Assembly: GCA_964451605.1 (NCBI GenBank)
Contig: CAYVJA010000082.1
Span: forward strand, 1 to 8,802
DNA length: 8,802 bases
From: JAQVSH01 sp964451605
GTDB lineage: Bacteria > Bacteroidota > Bacteroidia > Bacteroidales > UBA4181
Direction of reading: 5' to 3'
Below the pieces are notes generated by a model. The model saw only the letters and a list, made by a program, of their open reading frames with translations. It had not been told where the DNA came from and did no database searches. The position numbers and the translations under genes were made by a program. This document shows positions 5,391 through 8,802 of the stretch, piece by piece (position 1 is the stretch's first letter; every line of letters starts with the position of its first letter).

Positions 5391-6719
5391 CTACAACAAT
5401 TTACTGGCAAGATCGGCCAAAGGGCTTCTTTCGCCTTTTACCAACGTAATGGATGCGAAAATCTTCTGACCTTGCATCTTATTAATCAGATACGACAAAC
5501 CGTTCGACTGCGAATCGAGGTAGGGAGAGTCAATCTGATCGATATCGCCGGTAAAGACAATCTTGGTATTCGAACCGGCTCGGGTGATAATGGTCTTCAC
5601 CTCGTGTGGAGTAAGATTTTGCGCCTCATCCACAATAAAATAGACATCCGAAAGACTTCGCCCGCGAATAAAGGCCAGTGCCGAAAGCACCAACTTGCCC
5701 GAACGCTGCATATCCTCAATCATGCGCGATTCCGAACTGCCGGGACGCAAGCTATTTTTAATCACAGCCAGATTGTCGAAAAGGGGCTGCATATAGGGAT
5801 TAATCTTTTCGTCGGCACTTCCCGGTAAGAACCCCAGATCGCGGTTGGCCAGCGCCACAATGGGACGGGCCAGATAGACCTGCTGGTAATCCTGATTCAG
5901 TTCGAGCGCAGCAGCGAGTGCCAGGAGCGTTTTTCCCGTACCTGCCTTTCCGGTGATAGCCACCAACTCAATCTCGGGATCGAGCAGCGCATCAAGACAG
6001 AAGGTCTGCTCTACATTGCGGGGTTCGATGCCAAAACATTTTCGTTTCAGCACCAGATCCATCGCCTGATGAATGGGGTTATAATGGGTGAGCGCCGAGG
6101 AGTTTCCACTCTCCAGGATACAGTAACTGTGCCCTTTGGGGAGAGAACCGCTGCGGGCCTGTCGAAAAGGCACCCTTTCGCCGGCATACAATCGTTTAAT
6201 GATCTCGGGACTTACCCGTTTAAAGGGCTTTACCTCATGGGTCAACTCTTTGATATTCTTGACCTTGTCGGTATTGTAATCCTGTGCCATTACGCCAATT
6301 GCCTTGGCCTTCATTCGCATATTGATATCCTTTGAAATCAGGATTACCTCACGATCGGGATTATCATCGCGGATATGTTCGGCAATGGCTATGATACGGT
6401 GATCAGGAATGGGATCGGGAAAAGAGGTTTGCAACAACTCCGAACCGCGGTGACCCGGTTCGACATAGAGCTTTCCCATCCCTTCGCCCAATGAAATCCC
6501 CTGTGTAAAAAGCTCCTTTCCGGAGAATCGATCCAGAATCCGGGTAAACTCTCTGGCATTAAAATGGAGCTGGTCGTTTCCCTTTTTTACTTTATCGAGC
6601 TCCTCCAATAGCACAATAGGCAAAACCACATCGTTATCCTGAAAATGCTTCAGACAGTTATAATCGTGTAGCACCACATTGGTGTCGAGCACGAAGATTT
6701 TGGCAGATCCCTTACTCAT
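5391..6719 (-). CDS. PIN domain-PhoH ATPase (YlaK/PhoH2-like)
   Basis: A protein of 442 residues and full family length. The N-terminal PIN domain (about 7-145) has the expected acidic metal-binding residues: Asp12 in VLDTNV, Glu39/Glu40 in VLLEELDKVK, Asp106 in PDHRIIA and Asp131 in ISKDINM. PIN domains are usually Mg-dependent RNases. The C-terminal PhoH-type P-loop ATPase has Walker A GKAGTGKT at 257-264, Walker B IVDEAQN with Asp364-Glu365, and a sensor-like VFTGDIDQID. Proteins of this architecture (PhoH2/YlaK) are described as ATP-driven RNA unwinding and cleaving enzymes; the target RNA is unknown. It is cytoplasmic. It is the first gene of a minus-strand operon with the DUF2264 gene and is divergent from the nitroreductase gene with 89 bases between. 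No antitoxin-like small ORF is visible beside it. Confidence 0.93.
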   Translation of the reverse strand: MSKGSAKIFVLDTNVVLHDYNCLKHFQDNDVVLPIVLLEELDKVKKGNDQLHFNAREFTRILDRFSGKELFTQGISLGEGMGKLYVEPGHRGSELLQTSFPDPIPDHRIIAIAEHIRDDNPDREVILISKDINMRMKAKAIGVMAQDYNTDKVKNIKELTHEVKPFKRVSPEIIKRLYAGERVPFRQARSGSLPKGHSYCILESGNSSALTHYNPIHQAMDLVLKRKCFGIEPRNVEQTFCLDALLDPEIELVAITGKAGTGKTLLALAAALELNQDYQQVYLARPIVALANRDLGFLPGSADEKINPYMQPLFDNLAVIKNSLRPGSSESRMIEDMQRSGKLVLSALAFIRGRSLSDVYFIVDEAQNLTPHEVKTIITRAGSNTKIVFTGDIDQIDSPYLDSQSNGLSYLINKMQGQKIFASITLVKGERSPLADLASKLL

Positions 6720-6736
6720 AATTGGGCTAATTAGGT

Positions 6737-6744
6737 TAATTTTG
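6737..6744 (+). promoter_or_regulatory. Bacteroidetes -7 element for the nitroreductase-folC operon
   Basis: TAATTTTG fits the Bacteroidetes -7 consensus TAnnTTTG exactly and lies 64 bases upstream of the nitroreductase ATG in the divergent intergenic region. No convincing -33 TTG at the usual spacing was found, so confidence is moderate. Confidence 0.5.
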
Positions 6745-6808
6745 CACTAAATTACTGCTTTTACGGCGGAAAATCCGGCAATTAAGAAATTTTAAAACAA
6801 CAAACTTC

Positions 6809-7321
6809 ATGGATGCCTTGACCTGTCTTCTGACCCGTCGGAGTGTACGAAGATATTCCGACCGACCGGTATCCCGACCCCTGGTCGAGGATATTATCCG
6901 GTATGCCATGTATGCGCCTTCTGCAAAGAACTGTCGTCCGTGGCACTTTGTGGTAATTGACCAAAGAGAACTCCTTGATGCTGTGGCCGATTTTCATCCC
7001 CACGCCAAAATGTTGCTGACGGCCCCCTGTGCAGTAGCGGTTTGCGGCGATGAGACCCAATCGAACACACCCGACTATTGGCCCATCGATTGTGCAGCTG
7101 CAGCGCAGAACCTTCTGTTGGCAGCGCATGCCCAGGGACTGGGTGCCGTCTGGCTGGGTATCTATCCCCGCCCCGAACGGATGGAGAGCCTTTCGGAATT
7201 GCTCAATCTCCCTCCGCATATTCATCCGCTGACGCTTGTCTCACTAGGTTACCCCGAAAATGAGGCGCCGGCGGTACCGGAGCGGTTTAACCCCGACCGT
7301 GTACATTTCAACGGCTTCTAA
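6809..7321 (+). CDS. Nitroreductase family protein (FMN flavoenzyme)
   Basis: A short nitroreductase-family protein of 170 residues. The N-terminus has the hallmark RRSVRRYSDRPV (10-21), whose Arg/Ser residues bind the FMN phosphate, followed by YAPSAKNCRPWHFVVI, which helps form the flavin pocket. The C-terminal half has DCAAAAQNLLLAAHAQGLGA and WLGIYP, usual for the helix and loop contacting FMN and the partner subunit. Members work as cytoplasmic homodimers reducing nitroaromatics, quinones or unknown electrophiles with NAD(P)H; the physiological substrate here is not evident. The ATG at 6809 gives the standard N-terminus. The stop is three bases before the folC start, so the two form an operon. 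The 170-residue length is at the short end of the family but includes all core motifs. Confidence 0.92.
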   Translation: MDALTCLLTRRSVRRYSDRPVSRPLVEDIIRYAMYAPSAKNCRPWHFVVIDQRELLDAVADFHPHAKMLLTAPCAVAVCGDETQSNTPDYWPIDCAAAAQNLLLAAHAQGLGAVWLGIYPRPERMESLSELLNLPPHIHPLTLVSLGYPENEAPAVPERFNPDRVHFNGF

Positions 7322-7324
7322 CCC

Positions 7325-8677
7325 ATGAATCCCGAAGAGACGCTTGCCTACCTCTACCGCCGGTTTCCGATGTTTCAGGAAGTAGGCAAAGCGGGTTACA
7401 AGCCGGGGCTAGAAACCATTCTTGCCCTGGACAGCCACTTTGGTCACCCCTCAACCCGCTTTCTCTCCGTTCACATTGCCGGAACCAACGGAAAGGGATC
7501 TGTTTCGCATATGCTGGCCTCTGTACTGCAGCAGGCGGGCTTCAAAACAGGTCTGTTTACCTCGCCCCACCTAAAAGATTTCAGAGAACGGATTCGGATT
7601 AACGGCCGGATGATTTCGCAAGAAAAGGTGGTAGAATTTGTAGATCAGGGGCGTGACTTCTTCGAAACCGTTCAACCCTCCTTTTTTGACGTGACCACCG
7701 CCATGGCCTTTCACCACTTTGCCCGAAACGGGGTTGAGGTGGCCGTAATAGAGACGGGACTGGGCGGTCGGCTCGACAGTACCAATATTATCAGACCCCA
7801 ACTAACCGTTGTTACCAATGTGCAATGGGACCACATGGCCTATTTGGGCAACACCCTGCCGGAAATTGCAGCCGAAAAGGCCGGAATTATGAAGCCCGGC
7901 GTTGCTATGATACTGGGTGAACCCCAACCCGAAATCGTGCCTGTGTTTGCAAAACGTTCCGAGGCCCTCGGATCGCCTCTGATTCTGGCGCCGGAACGGT
8001 ATTCTTTACTATACGCGCAGATCACCGATGAGGGAACCCAGCAATTTACCCTACAACCTGCCACCCGAAATCAGGATGCGTCGGCATCGCAATCCTTTAT
8101 GCTGGAGGTCGATCTGGCAGGCCGCTGTCAGCAGAAAAACATCCTGACCCTTTGCGCTGCCCTGTCGGAACTTAGAAAACTACCCCCATTCGCACCGCTT
8201 TTTGCCGAATCCGACCTTATAGATGCCTCTACGTGTCCGGGTCCGATAATAACCCGTGGACTGCAGCATGCCGCCAAGCGCACCGGACTGATGGGACGTT
8301 GGCAACAGCTTGGCAGCCGCCCTCTCACCGTAGCCGACACCGCCCATAACCCCGACGGCCTTTCTTTGTCGTTAGCCCAGGCAGAGTCGACGCCGCACCG
8401 TACCCTCCGGTTTGTTGTGGGCTTTATGGCCGACAAAGATATTGAGGCAATTCTGCCGCTGTTCCCCCGACAGGCACATTACTACTTTACCAAAGCAGCG
8501 CTTCCCCGTTCATTGGCACCGGAAAAACTCCAACAAATGGCGGAACCATATACCCTCCGGGGAGCCTGTTACGAAACCGTTCAACAAGCACTTGCAAAGG
8601 CCCGTGCCGATTCCCATCCCGACGACCTGATCTATATCGGCGGCAGCACCTTTGTAGTAGCCGAAGCCCTGCCCTAA
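7325..8677 (+). CDS. folC: Bifunctional folylpolyglutamate synthase / dihydrofolate synthase
   Basis: A protein of 450 residues, close to the usual FolC length. FolC is an ATP-dependent Mur-ligase-fold enzyme that adds glutamate to dihydropteroate and then to folates, in the cytoplasm. Seen in order: P-loop GTNGKGS at 53-59, TSPHLKDFRERIRING at 79-94 (folate-binding region), EVAVIETGLGGRLDSTN at 138-154, NVQWDHMAYLG with His170 as a probable metal ligand, AAEKAGIMKPG with Lys185 as the likely carbamylated lysine, and DTAHNPDG in the C-terminal domain. Whether it performs both reactions cannot be read from sequence; the single-copy type in bacteria usually does. It follows the nitroreductase gene after three bases. 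The stop codon lies at the base of the hairpin at 8676-8702, which probably ends the transcript. Confidence 0.95.
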   Translation: MNPEETLAYLYRRFPMFQEVGKAGYKPGLETILALDSHFGHPSTRFLSVHIAGTNGKGSVSHMLASVLQQAGFKTGLFTSPHLKDFRERIRINGRMISQEKVVEFVDQGRDFFETVQPSFFDVTTAMAFHHFARNGVEVAVIETGLGGRLDSTNIIRPQLTVVTNVQWDHMAYLGNTLPEIAAEKAGIMKPGVAMILGEPQPEIVPVFAKRSEALGSPLILAPERYSLLYAQITDEGTQQFTLQPATRNQDASASQSFMLEVDLAGRCQQKNILTLCAALSELRKLPPFAPLFAESDLIDASTCPGPIITRGLQHAAKRTGLMGRWQQLGSRPLTVADTAHNPDGLSLSLAQAESTPHRTLRFVVGFMADKDIEAILPLFPRQAHYYFTKAALPRSLAPEKLQQMAEPYTLRGACYETVQQALAKARADSHPDDLIYIGGSTFVVAEALP

Positions 8678-8702
8678 TCCGGAGTTGCACTTTTTCCGGA
8701 TT
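8676..8702 (+). terminator. Terminator-like hairpin after folC
   Basis: AATCCGGA (8676-8683) and TCCGGATT (8695-8702) are perfectly complementary over 8 bases with an 11-base loop, followed by the pyrimidine-rich CTTCTT. The left arm overlaps the last two bases of the folC stop codon. It separates folC from the promoter of the tRNA gene. Confidence 0.65.
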
Positions 8703-8706
8703 CTTC

Positions 8707-8736
8707 TTGCAGATTCCCCAATAATTTCTACTTTTG
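8707..8736 (+). promoter_or_regulatory. Bacteroidetes promoter for tRNA-Lys
   Basis: A TTG at 8707-8709 (-33 type) is followed after 19 bases by TACTTTTG at 8729-8736, an exact match to the TAnnTTTG -7 consensus. Transcription would start at about 8743, a few bases before the tRNA at 8749. Confidence 0.75.
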
Positions 8737-8748
8737 CACCACCAAAAC

Positions 8749-8802
8749 GACTCCGTAGCTCAGTTGGTAGAGCAATTGACTCTTAATCAATGGGTCGAGA
8801 GT
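8749..8802 (+). tRNA. tRNA-Lys (anticodon CTT), 3' truncated by window edge
   Basis: The first 54 bases of a tRNA are visible: acceptor strand GACTCCG (8749-8755), TA, D-arm GCTC/GAGC around AGTTGGTA (8758-8773), and anticodon stem ATTGA/TCAAT with loop CTCTTAA (8780-8786). The anticodon is CTT at 8782-8784, reading AAG lysine codons. The variable loop GGGTC and the first half of the T-arm (GAGAGT) reach the window end; the T-arm and acceptor 3' half lie outside. Confidence 0.93.

Overview
The window reads as chromosomal DNA of a member of the Bacteroidales, probably in the Porphyromonadaceae/Tannerellaceae/Dysgonomonadaceae area. This is judged from gene content: a Bacteroidetes-type 6-bladed beta-propeller lipoprotein, DUF1573 domains, a remnant resembling plug/macroglobulin-like outer-membrane proteins, and promoter elements matching the Bacteroidetes TAnnTTTG -7 consensus. 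Species cannot be fixed from the sequence.

Left part (1-3502): an accessory locus of five genes on the + strand. It opens with a small secreted Cys-rich peptide gene cut by the window edge. After a strong hairpin come a predicted beta-propeller lipoprotein, a membrane-anchored protein with a CxxC (CDVC) thioredoxin-like region fused to a C-terminal DUF1573 domain, a small one-helix membrane protein, and a second small secreted Cys-rich peptide. The two peptides share a 27-residue leader that is identical in protein but differs at eight synonymous codon positions. Their mature parts are unrelated by eye, yet each carries exactly eight cysteines. This looks like a conserved-leader, variable-core exported peptide system of the NVEALA-like kind, with envelope and thiol-handling proteins between the two peptides. 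It is the most interesting part of the window.

Middle (3503-4176): gene debris. A short upstream repeat is joined to a 149-base broken copy of the DUF1573 gene. That copy is joined in another frame to the stop-interrupted C-terminus of a plug/macroglobulin-like outer-membrane protein. The locus has evidently been duplicated and recombined.

Right part (4177-8802): ordinary chromosome. A two-gene minus-strand operon carries a PIN-PhoH ATPase gene followed 2 bases later by a secreted DUF2264 protein gene. Divergent to it is a + strand pair, a small nitroreductase and folC, 3 bases apart. These are followed by a terminator-like hairpin, a well-formed promoter and the start of a tRNA-Lys(CTT) gene cut by the right edge. 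No insertion sequence, CRISPR array or complete mobile element was seen.
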